A stretch of DNA of 64,000 bases, from NCBI GenBank assembly GCA_022453515.1, contig JAJNNY010000021.1, forward strand, positions 248,001 through 312,000, written 5' to 3'. This DNA comes from Astrocystis sublimbata (lineage: Eukaryota > Ascomycota > Sordariomycetes > Xylariales > Xylariaceae). The notes under the pieces are model-generated. The model was not told where the DNA came from. It did not search any database and worked only from the letters and a program-made list of their open reading frames with translations. Every line of letters starts with the position of its first letter. Position 1 is the first letter of the stretch. The translations under genes were made by a program, and so were the position numbers. Shown here one piece after another: positions 1-11,546 of this stretch.

Positions 1-1740
1 TCCGCTTGGCTCTGCTGCGGCCATTTGGGCCCTCTGGTCGCTGCTTGAGGTTCTCTATGTATTCTAGCATGCTGGTTCCTTTGGCGAATTCACTCACGTA
101 GGTGGCTGGTCCGAGAAAACCTTCTTAATCAAATGACGGGTTGGGTTGTCGTTGACCTATTTATAAGTTCAAATTGAACTCAGTGGCAGACATGTAACCC
201 GTCTGGCCTCAGGTTCCATTCACTATTGTCACGGACACGACGTTTTTCTACTTGCTACTTTACGAATGTTCAGTATCATCGCACTTGGTTGTGCAGTATA
301 GCCATGTTCTACACGGGTAGCCACATCTCTGTGTCACCACCTGTCGCTCACAATGTGATGCTGAGGCCCAATCGATGTCAGTGGATTGATCATCTTTCGC
401 ACACAGGACTCCCTCGACTCCTACGTCGCCACGTAGGGGCGCACAGGTCGGTCAAGTAATGGCCCCGAGAAGTTTGCTCGAGTAGCTACCTAGATACCTA
501 CCTTACCTAGGCACTCAGGAACAGGGTCTTTTGCCACATGACTTTCTGATCACGTATGTGAGGCCTTTGCCGCCGAGTCTTATTGGATGCCAACTAACTC
601 TTACCTGTCCATTTTGCCACGAAATTGAATTATCTGAAGCTGTGCTCCCGCGTTTCAGTCTAACTATGTGTCTCATCCAAAGAGTTTCCAACTCTCAGCA
701 GCCCTGGTCTCACCCACGTGGTTAGAAAGACTATTCGCCGTAATCGAACGCACATCAGAGGGACGCCACAACCAGGGACCGAGCGCCAGTCTGTCGGCTC
801 TGAGAGGTAGCCAATCCAAAGTCACATGCATCATCACGGCAAGGCTTGCGCAAACGGTTCGGAACCGGTGTCGCTATGCCACCCACACATTGCCAACGGC
901 GCAGAGCCGCATGCAATCAACTCAGTCGCCCTTGCACTGCCAGTCCGGCCTCACTTCTCAATGTTGGTCAGGCGCCAGCCAAGCCACCCCCTCAATACGT
1001 AGGTACATAATAGATGTTAGTGTACTACGATCGAGGCTACGCATTTCTGAAGCTACAACAAGTCGCTTGCGTCCTCTTCTTACCTGTACTCGGTCTCAGC
1101 CACCCTTTTCCTGGGATGCAATCATGAAGGTCAATATCCCACTGCATGAGCAGCTTGAGCTAGGTCTGCATGGGCATCGTAGACTGCCAAGCCGCTACCA
1201 TACTGTAGTCCCACAGGTCAGGGCGATCTCATTCCGGGTTCCCCAATCAATCCATGGAATCTTGGTCAAGGAAGTCTTGACATGAAATCTTTCGTTTGGT
1301 TTCGCTCAGTCATCCCTACTTCGATAGAAATGAAGGCATGCGATGGTTTTTGCTTTGAGATATGCTGTATATATCGTCGGCTACTCACCTGGGGCGAGGA
1401 GCTGGGCGGTTATACTTATAGGCGTGCCGCTATCTACTAAGAATGCTCTAGAGAGCTATGAGCTAGAGTTACGCCTCCACCCCACCTCGCCGAGATCCTC
1501 CCGAGATATTCCCAACTACCGACAGGCAAGCTATCCGATGTGCGGAGGATAGCTTAGAACAAGTATACTTATACCGACAAGTTTGTGCTTTAGAATTGAT
1601 GGCTTTGATGTTTAATTATAGCTTGTTATGTACACCATCAACTTCATATCATTCGCTCTACCAGAATTTCCACCCAAGGAACCAGAGTCTCCACGCAAGA
1701 GTAGGTTTTCCCCCAATCCAATCACAACGTAGTGTTATGA
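1..1740. other. Intergenic, no recognisable gene
   Basis: Open frames here (for example about 205 codons at 668-1285, +) have no recognisable domain, are rich in Ser/Arg/Thr and look like chance. Short TACCTAG-type motifs occur near 484-510. Nothing else can be supported. Confidence 0.6.
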
Positions 1741-2375
1741 ATGAAATGGCTTATTGTGAGACTTTTGGTAGTGTCTGGCCTCGTCCCCATACTCGTCATC
1801 AAGGGTGCTGGCAGCGAATATATCCAGCTGCCGCCCAACGAGAACGCTCTCACTGCCGACTTCCACACCCACCGGACCGAGACCACCGACGGCCCTACCC
1901 ACATCACCTCCGGCTTCTACAAGATTATCGCCGGACCCGAAAAGATCATTCCCTACCCTTGCGAGGAGACCAAATACGTCCTCCAGGGCCAGATTGATAT
2001 CTTCGTATGTAGTTTGACCTTGTTCACACCTCTCGAAAACGGTTTCAGGTTCATTCCACGATATCTTCGACCCCAGTTGTGCTGACCATTGGGGTTTCTC
2101 GCTACAGGACGAAGCTACTGGAATACAACATCACCTAGTCCCTGGTGACTTTGCCTTCTTCTACGTCGGATCGAAAGTTAGGGTCAGTCTCTAACCCCCT
2201 ACTTCCCACCGTTGATGTGTATACTAGACGCGAAAGTCGACGTTGCTGACGTTCTGCACCATGACAGTTCTCGACCAAATCCGAGGGTCTCGCATTCTAT
2301 GCTGTAACTCGGCCCTCGAGAAACTCGCACATCAACCTCCAAGGTCGGGAGGAGCGTGCCAAGGCCAAGCTGTAA
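1741..2375 (+). CDS. Small EutQ-like cupin protein
   Basis: Predicted exons 1741-2004, 2108-2182 and 2268-2375 encode about 148 residues. Both introns have GT-AG ends and keep one frame through to a TAA. The protein resembles the short fungal cupins related to ethanolamine-utilisation EutQ: a hydrophobic Phe/Tyr-rich barrel strand, a PYPCEETKYVLQG strand-turn segment near residues 75-84, and a VPGDFAFFYVGS segment that matches the second cupin half. The classic metal-binding histidines are not obvious, so catalysis cannot be claimed. The start at 1741 gives a hydrophobic first 20 residues that could be a signal anchor, but the same bases could also be an extra 5' intron beginning GTGAGA, so the N terminus is uncertain. 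The gene stands alone with no nearby partner. Confidence 0.6.
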
Positions 2376-5300
2376 GATATCTGTGTTGTTGATTGATGGT
2401 GCATTTGTTCTAGGACACGCCCTGGAAAAGGGCGAAAAATCAGGTGTTCTATATGGACAGGATTGTATAAACTTTGTTGCTTGCCCCGGTTTAAATGATA
2501 GGATTATTAGCACACTTACTCCAGCATCTAGTTAATGTAATTCTACATAAACAATGAACACCCAAGACAATACTGATCCACGAAAATCGCATTTGGTGTC
2601 AATTGGAACATCTAGATTCAACCTTGGGCCGCTAACTACACGACTTATAGATGTGCACAGTACCTGTAGACAGAGAGTCGAGGCACAACATATCTGAACA
2701 AAATTTCGGAGTGGTAGTATTTTTAATCGACCGAATTCTCATAGTGCGTCCCAAAATTCCTCCTGGGGCCAGACCCTTCCTCACCAAGTAGCGACACATA
2801 TGATGCCTCAAGCACATTCCCTGCATCGTGCTTCCTAAGTCCGCGCGTGAGCTCCAGCAATCATTTGGCGTCCTCAACTTCGAGATCCTGCTCACCTGTA
2901 ATTGCAATGTGTTCAAGCATGATATTGTCAACGAGTGTACCGAAGACGTGATCACTGTTGGGCGCTGTGGCGCGGAGGTTAGGGTCTTCGAGGAAGTGTT
3001 TCACAAATTCCCCCCATCTCATAGTCACCGCACCCGTTGCTGGAGGGGTACTCACGTCTATGACAGTGGAAGACGTTTTATAACCCTTCCTAGGTCTGCG
3101 ACATAATTGAGCCGTAACCGCCTCCCCGGTCATGTCTCGCTACATCTAGACTACAATACTTGACTACATAAGCGCATGCCAAGATACCACGGATGACATC
3201 CAAGGGGGCGTCCGTCGCATGGCAGTGCTTTACCAGAACATATATACTTTTCTCTCCATTATGAGGACCGCACGAGTGGGTTGCCTGATTGCAACTAGGA
3301 TCCTTACAGGATTCTCACTACAGTATTCATCGACCTAGCTGCTGGAATCGCCCTTTGGCTGGCTGTCACGGCCAAGACGGTGAAACGGCTGATATCTAAC
3401 GTCTGCAGTTGTCAGTTTGCTTGGAGATGCTTAATTGCAAGCGGAACAACCGTGTTGACCTAGTTGGGAAAATACATACCTAGGTTAAAGCGTCACGAAC
3501 GAGATCCAAGCAGGCGATAACCCCGAAAGCGAAACCAAGAGCGACGGTGATTGCCGCATCACCAAGCCATCTACGCTGCAGTCGAGCGGCGCAACGCCAT
3601 GTCGGTTTCTTCTCGATTTTGAATTTGATGCTAAGTTTCTCGGAGGGGTCGGGATGTTGAACATTGAGAAAAAGGCTACTCTGGGCTATCATCCATCAAG
3701 CAGGGGTAAGCCGTAATACGGCCTGCACATGGCGCCTGTATGCTCTTGTAACGTTTTGGGCATTTCTCCATTCGGTCATCTAGCTCATTGTGATTGGATA
3801 AGTGTTCATGATACCGTGGCAATGCATGACTTTGGACCATGGTACACTTGGGATAAGAGTATTTTTGCATGACAACCACCAAAGGTCAACTCGTTGTGAC
3901 GATTCTTACACAACGCGGTATTCGAAATTTGCGGCCATTCACTTGCTTTATGCAGCTAGTTCATTCGATAAAGATATGATCTATCCCATAACCACCTGCT
4001 AAGGGTTGCCCCGAATTTTAATCAAACCGTCGAATAAACATTTTCTGAAGATACGTCGAATAGCAGCCTACAGATCCCAATAGAGTTGCATAAACAGTCA
4101 GTCGCAAGAACATCAACGATTTATAGAGGGCCTTGATAGGCGCTGATGCTAACTTCGGTATCGTTACCTCGGCCATTTACAAAAGCCAATTTTTGCCTCG
4201 AGCCCAAAACACCGCCTGGTCCGGTCTGCTTCAATTCAACAAAGAAAAAACTCGAAAAGTTAGTTATCACGCTTGATAAGTTGATATTGGAGCCAAAAAA
4301 AGCAATTGAACTATGATTTTACGGCGAGTCCTGTCGAGAGCCAGGAAACTAGTCTCGTCCTGCCATTCTATCTTGGCAGAGCAAGGGAGGAATTCTCGTC
4401 AATCTTGAACCTCGAACCGAGTTCGAATGGCACAAAGGTGACTTATAACATTGGAACACGGCTGGGAACGCTCTGCGCGCGCTCAAGAACATGGGCCCTT
4501 ACCATGTCTAGAGAGAATATACCGCGTTTTCCCATCAATAGCCAGAAGCCAACCTCTGTACCATCTTAAGTCGGTGCTACCTAACGAATCCAGAGGCGCA
4601 ATCGGGACTTGGCACCAATTGAAGCAAGAGTATGACCCTGACTGGTTGACATGCGTCTGCGTCCGAATCAACGGTTCCCAACATATGAATTTGATTCTGC
4701 ATGTGTAGAGCAAATTTCAGTTGACCGTCAAGCCCATCAACATGGCAGTGTCGAATAATGCCGTGAAAACTAAGGCTTATGAGATGTGTAGGTCAGGCCG
4801 AAGATAAATACAAAGGGGATGTCCTACATTAGATGAATGCTAGATTTGCGCCAAGACCTCTGATCTGCTTTCATAGCTACCTAAGGTTTGGCCAATTCGT
4901 TTTCAGTATAATACATCATGGTCCTGTCTGTCCTGCCTGTCCGAGCTGTCGACGGCTACTTTGGCCACTAGGTACCTAGATAAGTAACCTTGTATGTTTG
5001 TTATCGTGGTACGCTACAGTGCCAGGCTTCAGGTCGGTACCGGGTTGCAGCAGCACATCAAGGTAATGCTTGTTGCTTCTTCCACAACCCTTGTCATAGT
5101 ACCTTGGCACCGGGTGCAAATGTACTCGTACGATTACTTAACACTAGTTAGGTAAGTCTTGGGTCGGAGTATGGGGTGAGTAAGCAGTTGTTACAATTCC
5201 CCATCAGCGTTCTTGAGAGCATGGGGCGGTAAGCGGGCGAAGGGCTGATGAAGAGAAGTGATCATGTTCTAAGACTAATTACTGGCACCAACTGGCTTTT

Positions 5301-8300
5301 CAACTCATTACTACTGCCATTTGAAACAAGAAGTCAGCATCTGAGGCTCTAAGTTGAACATTAGTGTATACCAAGTCTATTTGAAGGTTATTCAAATTGG
5401 ATATTTCTGTTTTAAAACTGCCCTTTGGCTTCAATCGCGTGTAGTACAATTTCCTTCGGGTTTGCCTCAATCCTAGGGACACGTTCACTTATTCCCATCG
5501 ACGCCTCAAGCGGGTTGTGCAACCGATTGCCCGGGGGTAGTATAGGCCTCGCGTAAATATCCCTTATCGCACCCGTGCACTCGTTGTTCAGAAGGATGCC
5601 CACCTGCCACTGATCACCAGTTCTCGATATGGCTCGCATGAATCTGCGCGGTCCTTTTCCAGCCTTTGCATACTTACATATTCAATTTGCTAGGAGTTAG
5701 GCAAGTGTGGCGATGGAATCACTCTCTGCTGCTGCTGCGCCTTATCCAATAGCCAGCAGCATGTACTTGCTGGTCGGATCACGCAACAACTTGAAATTCA
5801 AGAGGGCAATCAATTGCAAATAAAATCTTCAGGCGCATATCGCTAGTGTTTAGACATGCGGTATTCCAGCGTATCATAGGCACAATAGATTTAATATTTT
5901 ATGATTACTAATGTACATCTTGTCAGATGCCAATCCAGGCATGCCAGGGTCTACCTTCATCGTCAGCAACCGGCTCAAGAAACTTTCAGTGAAGAATGTC
6001 TATACCGGTCTCCGAATGCCTGGTTCCCGGTCCGGCCCGGTGCACGAGCATCGAACAGAAAGACTCAAGAGTCAAGATCGACGGCTGCGTGCCAAGATCT
6101 TTGTGTGTTTGGGCTTTGGGGTCTTTTGAGCACGGTCAGTGAGCAGGGGTAGGCTACCCCCCTGGAGGATCATTTCGCAATATAGCACCTGGCGAGCCTG
6201 GCTAAGTATGGGCCTGGTCAAGTATGAGCAGGGAACTTTGTGTGTATCTGAGCCGGCTCTCTGGAGGTCTTGTCCACGAAGAGGCTAGGCCGGACCTGGG
6301 TGCCTCGTTATTGTTACACTGTATAATCTCAAACTATTAGGAACGACAGTCCTCGTAGTCAGCTTGAAATGAAATGCGATCTATTGAAGCACTCACTGCA
6401 TTAAAATTCGAGTGGTTACCCAGGCGGGAAAGATTTCGCCGATTTAGCTCTGCTGATTGGATCATAAGCGCTCGCCTAGATTGGAAGGTCAAGAGCTGAT
6501 CGTCGCCTTGAAGCTATGGCAATGAAGGATGACGATGCCTGCCAGACATGCCAGACTCATGACACCTCCAACGATACAACTATGGAAATTGGGCTGAAGA
6601 TCCGGGCTTTGATCTGCGTTTGACATGTTACACCCATAAATCATACGTTCCCATGCACTCCCTGTGGGCTTTCGATACATGGGGTTCACGGATTGTCCCG
6701 CTGGTGGTTAGCGAGGTTGGGTGGTCGAGGGTGGTGTATCGGATCGTCTTATCCCATCGATCTGTATGATTATAAACGAGATCTTGGGGGACAAAGGACA
6801 TCCTTCTTGTCCAATACAAAAACTAGTAGTCACAAATTGAACAGTTAAGGTTTGCAGCTCTAAGCCACTAATACACTATCACAAGATAGAACGTCGTCAA
6901 CTCGAAGTCCACTGTCTACAGCTACTTATATACGGAACTGTGACACAGATGTCGCTGGCATACTTTGCAAGTAGAATAGATAGTTTCCTACATGAAAAGA
7001 GGATGAATACAGCGACTAAATGAATAGCCGAGTGAGATGTAGCCCAGTAGGTAGGTAGCTGTAAGCGATAATATAATTATAATCTCTTATCCTGCACTCA
7101 CTTTCTCAATGCTCCATCAAGAGCCCGAGCGTGAGTAAAACCCCTACAGAACCCAGTGAATACATCTATGAAGTGTTGGCTCGGACAGGTGTACAAACAG
7201 CCCAGCGAGAAGAGTAGCTCTGGTATAGGATTCCATTTATGGGTTCGACGAGAATTGAGGGATTTCATTTGGCAGCCGGGTCTAGACTCTACAGAAACGA
7301 GAGTCGTACAATTAATAAGCCATCTATATGGGAGTATCGTTTCTGGAATCAGACTATCATGGATTTGACTTGGGCACTATGTAGAGAGTTGCCGTGTTCC
7401 CTCTGGCTAATCATTTGCTACTTTGCACCTTATATAATCTTATTGGAATAGCAATGTGTGTAATTACTTATATGGGCGTTATCTACGCTACCTACTATAC
7501 TATATTCAGGTGTGGTTCACGCCATACAGAGCAACACCCATCCACCAGGCATCGGGTTTATTTGAGTCGAGTGTGGATTGACGATTCAGTTTTACATGGC
7601 CGCTGGAGGAGGCTTATTTATTTTTTTGAGTTTCACTTGACGTTCCATTATACTAGTGAGCGGCACAGCAAATAAACATGAATCAAAGTGAATCGAGGTT
7701 CTTGATTTGATCAAAGCAATCATGAGGCACAGGTGATCAAAGTCGGAAATGTGGGATATTCAAGAACGCACTATTAGTCTATTACGAAGCAGAACCAATC
7801 GAGTCAGTATTAGCCTTGTCCCACCTCGCGGAACATAGCTAATCGTACCTACCTTTTCAAGGGCTGCGGATTGTAATATTCTTCAATATATCAATAAGGA
7901 CTACTACTTTACTCGGCGTCGTCGAAAATAACGCTGACAAAGGTGTTCGCCGCCGATGTATGTGGGAGCAGAATCCGGAAGATCCGGACCATATGCCAAG
8001 AACATCGTTCGGTCGAGGCACCGCAAATCCCAGTACTGCCCAGGCTAACACCCCTCGTCAATTAAACAAAACCTGAAGCAAAGCACCCGAACATCCTCTT
8101 TCAGATGACCCCCTATCATGATGTTGACATAATCACTAGCCCTCAACTGGCACGAGTGGCACAGCATCTCGGTCCGCAGGGTAGTAGTAGCCCATTCTGT
8201 CAAGCTAAGCTTTGACCTCCTCGTTGCATCGCATACATGGGGCAATAGTGTATCATCAACACAAAATGCAGGGTACAAGTCAACTTATCTTTAGATGGAT

Positions 8301-8628
8301 TCCCCAGGAAATGCTAACTAGCATATGAGCTTCAGACTAGTTCGAAGTCTACCTCGCCTTCCCACACGACTCAGTTGAGACAAATTGCAGCGAATCACTT
8401 GAGCCACAACGAAACTGGCACGAGAACACTGACCATTGCCCCAGTCCACGACGTGGGAGGGAACAGGGAGGGAAGTGAGCGAGAACCCGAGGATAGACTG
8501 ACTTTTCATTGCACATACTTGATGACGCTGTTGCAATAATACCTCAATTCTTTATTCATTAACCGCCATCACTGGACTACATGCCAGTAACACGTTGAAA
8601 CACGTTTCCTCAAGATACGATAATCAAG
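2376..8628. other. Long intergenic stretch, possible gene fossils
   Basis: Over 6 kb without a gene I can assign. A minus-strand frame at 2861-3133 has protein-like composition and is listed separately. Frames at 4306-4708 (+) and 7857-8536 (-) look slightly gene-like but match nothing I know. A perfect 12-bp palindrome CTAGGTACCTAG lies at 4968-4979. The part around 7030-7650 is richer in A+T and TpA than the genes and may be old, decayed repeat DNA. Confidence 0.5.
2861..3133 (-). pseudogene. Possible fossil or single exon of unknown gene
   Basis: A 90-codon minus-strand frame has a protein-like run (near residues 40-80: WGEFVKHFLEDPNLRATAPN, then a hydrophobic VFGTLVDNIMLEH stretch). The frame contains GTGAGT-type and ATTACAG-type sequences that could be splice signals, but no convincing flanking exons were found and no family is recognised. 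It may be one exon of a decayed gene, or chance. Confidence 0.2.
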
Positions 8629-10065
8629 ATGGGAAATCCTTCGAACCCATACTACGATCCCACCTACCAGCCGTACACACCATCGGTGTTGATTGGCAGC
8701 GCAGTCTTTTTCACCATCTTAACCATCGTCTCAGTCGCACTCCGTTTCTATGCGCGCCTCAGCACGGCCGCCCGCTTCGGCGTCGACGACTGGCTGATCA
8801 TCCCCGCAGCACTTATATGCATTGGCACTGCGGCTGGACAAATATATGGTACGTGAATCACAAGTTTACACTCCTTCTTTGTGATTCCCCTCCTGGCCCA
8901 AATCAACTTCCGAGCTGACAGCGACTTTCCGACGTTTGCAGCTGCAACGGCAGGAGGGGTAGGCGGACATCAACATCTTGATGAGAACGGTCTGCCAGGG
9001 CACACGGAGCAACTGTACATATACGAGAAGACGCGCTATGCGGTTTCCATCCTCGGCAACGCCAGCTTTTGTCTCATTAGACTGTCCGTGCTGTTCTTCT
9101 ATCGCCGAATCTTCCACGTCCGAACTTTTATCACCATCAACAACATCGTCCTCGGCTTCTCGGCCGTCTTCGCCGTCGCGTTCACCTTTATTCTCATATT
9201 CCAATGCAACCCGCCGTCGGCCATCTGGGAAAAGCTCGAGACCGAGTATGGCGATAGCTGCCTTCCGGTTCTCCCGCTCTACCTCTCTTACATCTATATC
9301 GATCTTGGCCTTGATGTCCTCACTTTCGTCCTACCTATTCCACACATATTGGGGCTCAAGCTGCCGACGAGGCAGAAGATCGGCGTAGCTTCTATCTTCC
9401 TCCTCGGTTCCCTGTGAGTAATACTAGCAATAGCAAACTCGTCGCATTGGTGGCGAGTTTGCAGCATTTGGACAGCCGACATAAATTCTGACTTCGGGCT
9501 TAGTGTTGTTGGAATTAATATTACACGCGCCATCATCTACTCATACAGTACGTTGTGACCCAATCCGATGTTTCCTCAGCATTCCCGGTGCTGTGATGTG
9601 GAAACCCTCTTACCTGTCGTCGAAACCAGAAGAAGACTGACTTTGATCCTCTTAGTTACCGAGTTCGCCAGCGACATGGGTCTTCAATGGCTGAGCGACC
9701 TCACATGGTACAATGCCGGCATTCTGTTCTGGCAACTTGCCCAGATCTCGGTCGGCATCCTGGGCGCGTGCATGCCGTCGTTTGCGGTGCTCTTCAGGCG
9801 CACAGTGGAACGGTCCAGAAACAAGAGCACTGGCCATAGCGAGGGGAACACGTTGGGCAGCTCGCATCGCCGGATCGCGACGCAGCTATCAACCAATTAC
9901 GAACGGATAGACGAACCGACCCTCCTAGAGCGACAGGGCACTGCTAAGAACGCGAACACCGTTTATGAAGAACATGCGCTCTATCCCCTCCCACCGGCGA
10001 AGAAGAAGCCCGACTCGTGGGAGGATGATGCGAATTATCACACCAACGTTCACGCAGTGGTTTAA
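8629..10065 (+). CDS. PTH11/SAT4-type fungal rhodopsin-domain membrane protein
   Basis: Exons 8629-8848, 8942-9413, 9504-9547 and 9656-10065 join in frame to 381 residues. The protein is a seven-helix plasma-membrane type of the fungal rhodopsin-domain (SAT4/PTH11-like) family, some members of which are surface-sensing receptors. Seen in the sequence: a first helix near residues 18-40, the family motif ending in FGVDDWLI before helix 2, a GGVGGHQ loop near 78-84, helices through the LIRLSVLFFYRRIF and NIVLGFSAVFAVAFTF segments, a FQCNPPSAIWE loop, and a last helix around LFWQLAQISVGILGACMPS. The hydrophilic tail of about 100 residues is cytoplasmic by family rule. No CFEM domain precedes the helices, so it is the short subclass. 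The start follows CAAG and is the first ATG of the domain. The ligand cannot be inferred. Confidence 0.85.
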
Positions 10066-11546
10066 TTAAAGTCAAGACTCGAATGACTTGGGACTATTTC
10101 AGAAACTCCGGCCGGACACACCTCATGCAACGGGAGATCCAAAAGAGCCAGTTTCACTTGGAAGACCGCCATTCCGCCTGTACTCCGAGGATCAGAAAAT
10201 TGGATGAGAATGATCGTGATAGGAAAGTAGGCAATCTATTGAACTACATGTTACTTCATATGATAACGATATCAGGAGCTGCATGTGCTCAAGCAACGAG
10301 TGCGAGATGGATGCCTCGGTATGTAGTATGGGCAATGGGAAAATCTTTTCTATGATCGAATGGGTCTTTGAGACCACTTGACAAGCTCAAGTTGTAATTA
10401 AGGTATAACTATGAATGTTAGTATGTATGTATATATCATGACATACACTTCGTATTTACTGTAGTATATAGCACTTCTTTTCTTTCATTCAAATCTCACT
10501 ATTAACCTCATTCCCATGTATGAACCTCTCGATGCCCCTATACATTACATTCCGCTGCAAAAATCCATCGTAGAGTTAAATTGTCTACCGATCGGACAAG
10601 CTAGAAGAAAACCCAGGTCCCTCCGGGATATGGACAAAACATCAGTTTGCAGCCCTCCATCCAATTGGCTACAGGCTGATCCCAATTGCTTGTCCCGGTG
10701 TGAGCGACGGCCATCACGTGGTATGCTCTTCTCGGTGACACGTGCCCTGAGCAGTCGGCGAAGAAGAGTTCGCCGACGATAGCATGCATCACCGACGATC
10801 TACCGGCCTGTGCCAGCCACCCGGTGTGTTCCCCTGGTAATTGCCATCTTCCCCGCCATTTCCCCAGATTTGACCAGCCTTGTCAAACATCTGACTTCCA
10901 TGGGTGTCAGTCAGGTCATTCATTGGCGAGCGAGCGAGCGAATCTCGCGAGATCGGTAGTTTTGCGACCGAGTACTCCGTCAGACAAGTGAAATTACACT
11001 CTACCTGCATGCATGGATGCTTGAGCATGCATGACGTAAAAAGAAAGTGCCGTCTATGCGGGGGACCTCCTTGAGCTCTTCGCCCCTTCGACACAACCAT
11101 CCAATCCATCGACACCCCATGACAGACCTAGATGCATCTTCCCGTCGCACCGCACCGCACCGCAAGCAAACCCCCCCAATCACGGATGGCAGATGCCAAT
11201 GGCGCACCGTTTCGGCCGGGGAATCAAGGTCCGCGCCTGCGTGCAAGAGGCGGGCTTATATTATATAAGTTATTCCCCGCCGCGGCTCGCCTCAGCCGGC
11301 GTGGCCCGTGGAGATGCTGCAAGGTTGGCCTGTCCTTAATACAACTACGCCGCATTCCATTCGGCCTCACATAGGCCGAGCGCAAATCCTTCGGCTCCTC
11401 CCTGTAATATTGTTCATAAAATATTAAATACATAAAAATGGGAAGACCTCCAAGAGGTACAGTCATGGCCCTGTTCCCCTTCCCTTCGCAATTTGGAATG
11501 AAGTGAGTGACTGGCTGTATGTAGCTGGCTGACACGGTGACACGCC
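10066..11546. other. Intergenic between two plus-strand genes
   Basis: Holds the 3' end of the rhodopsin-domain gene and the promoter of the rhamnosidase gene. A short GCGA tetranucleotide run lies at about 10926-10940 and an A/T-rich stretch TATATTATATAAG near 11257-11269, about 280 nt before the rhamnosidase ATG. Open frames on both strands here look like chance. Confidence 0.5.

Noticed and set aside
668..1285. Plus-strand open frame of about 205 codons
   Set aside because: No domain, hydrophobic pattern or family resemblance; composition fits noncoding sequence, and no plausible splice partners.
4306..4708. Two overlapping plus-strand frames with mildly gene-like composition
   Set aside because: No recognised family, no consistent splicing, and both are short; mentioned only in the intergenic entry.
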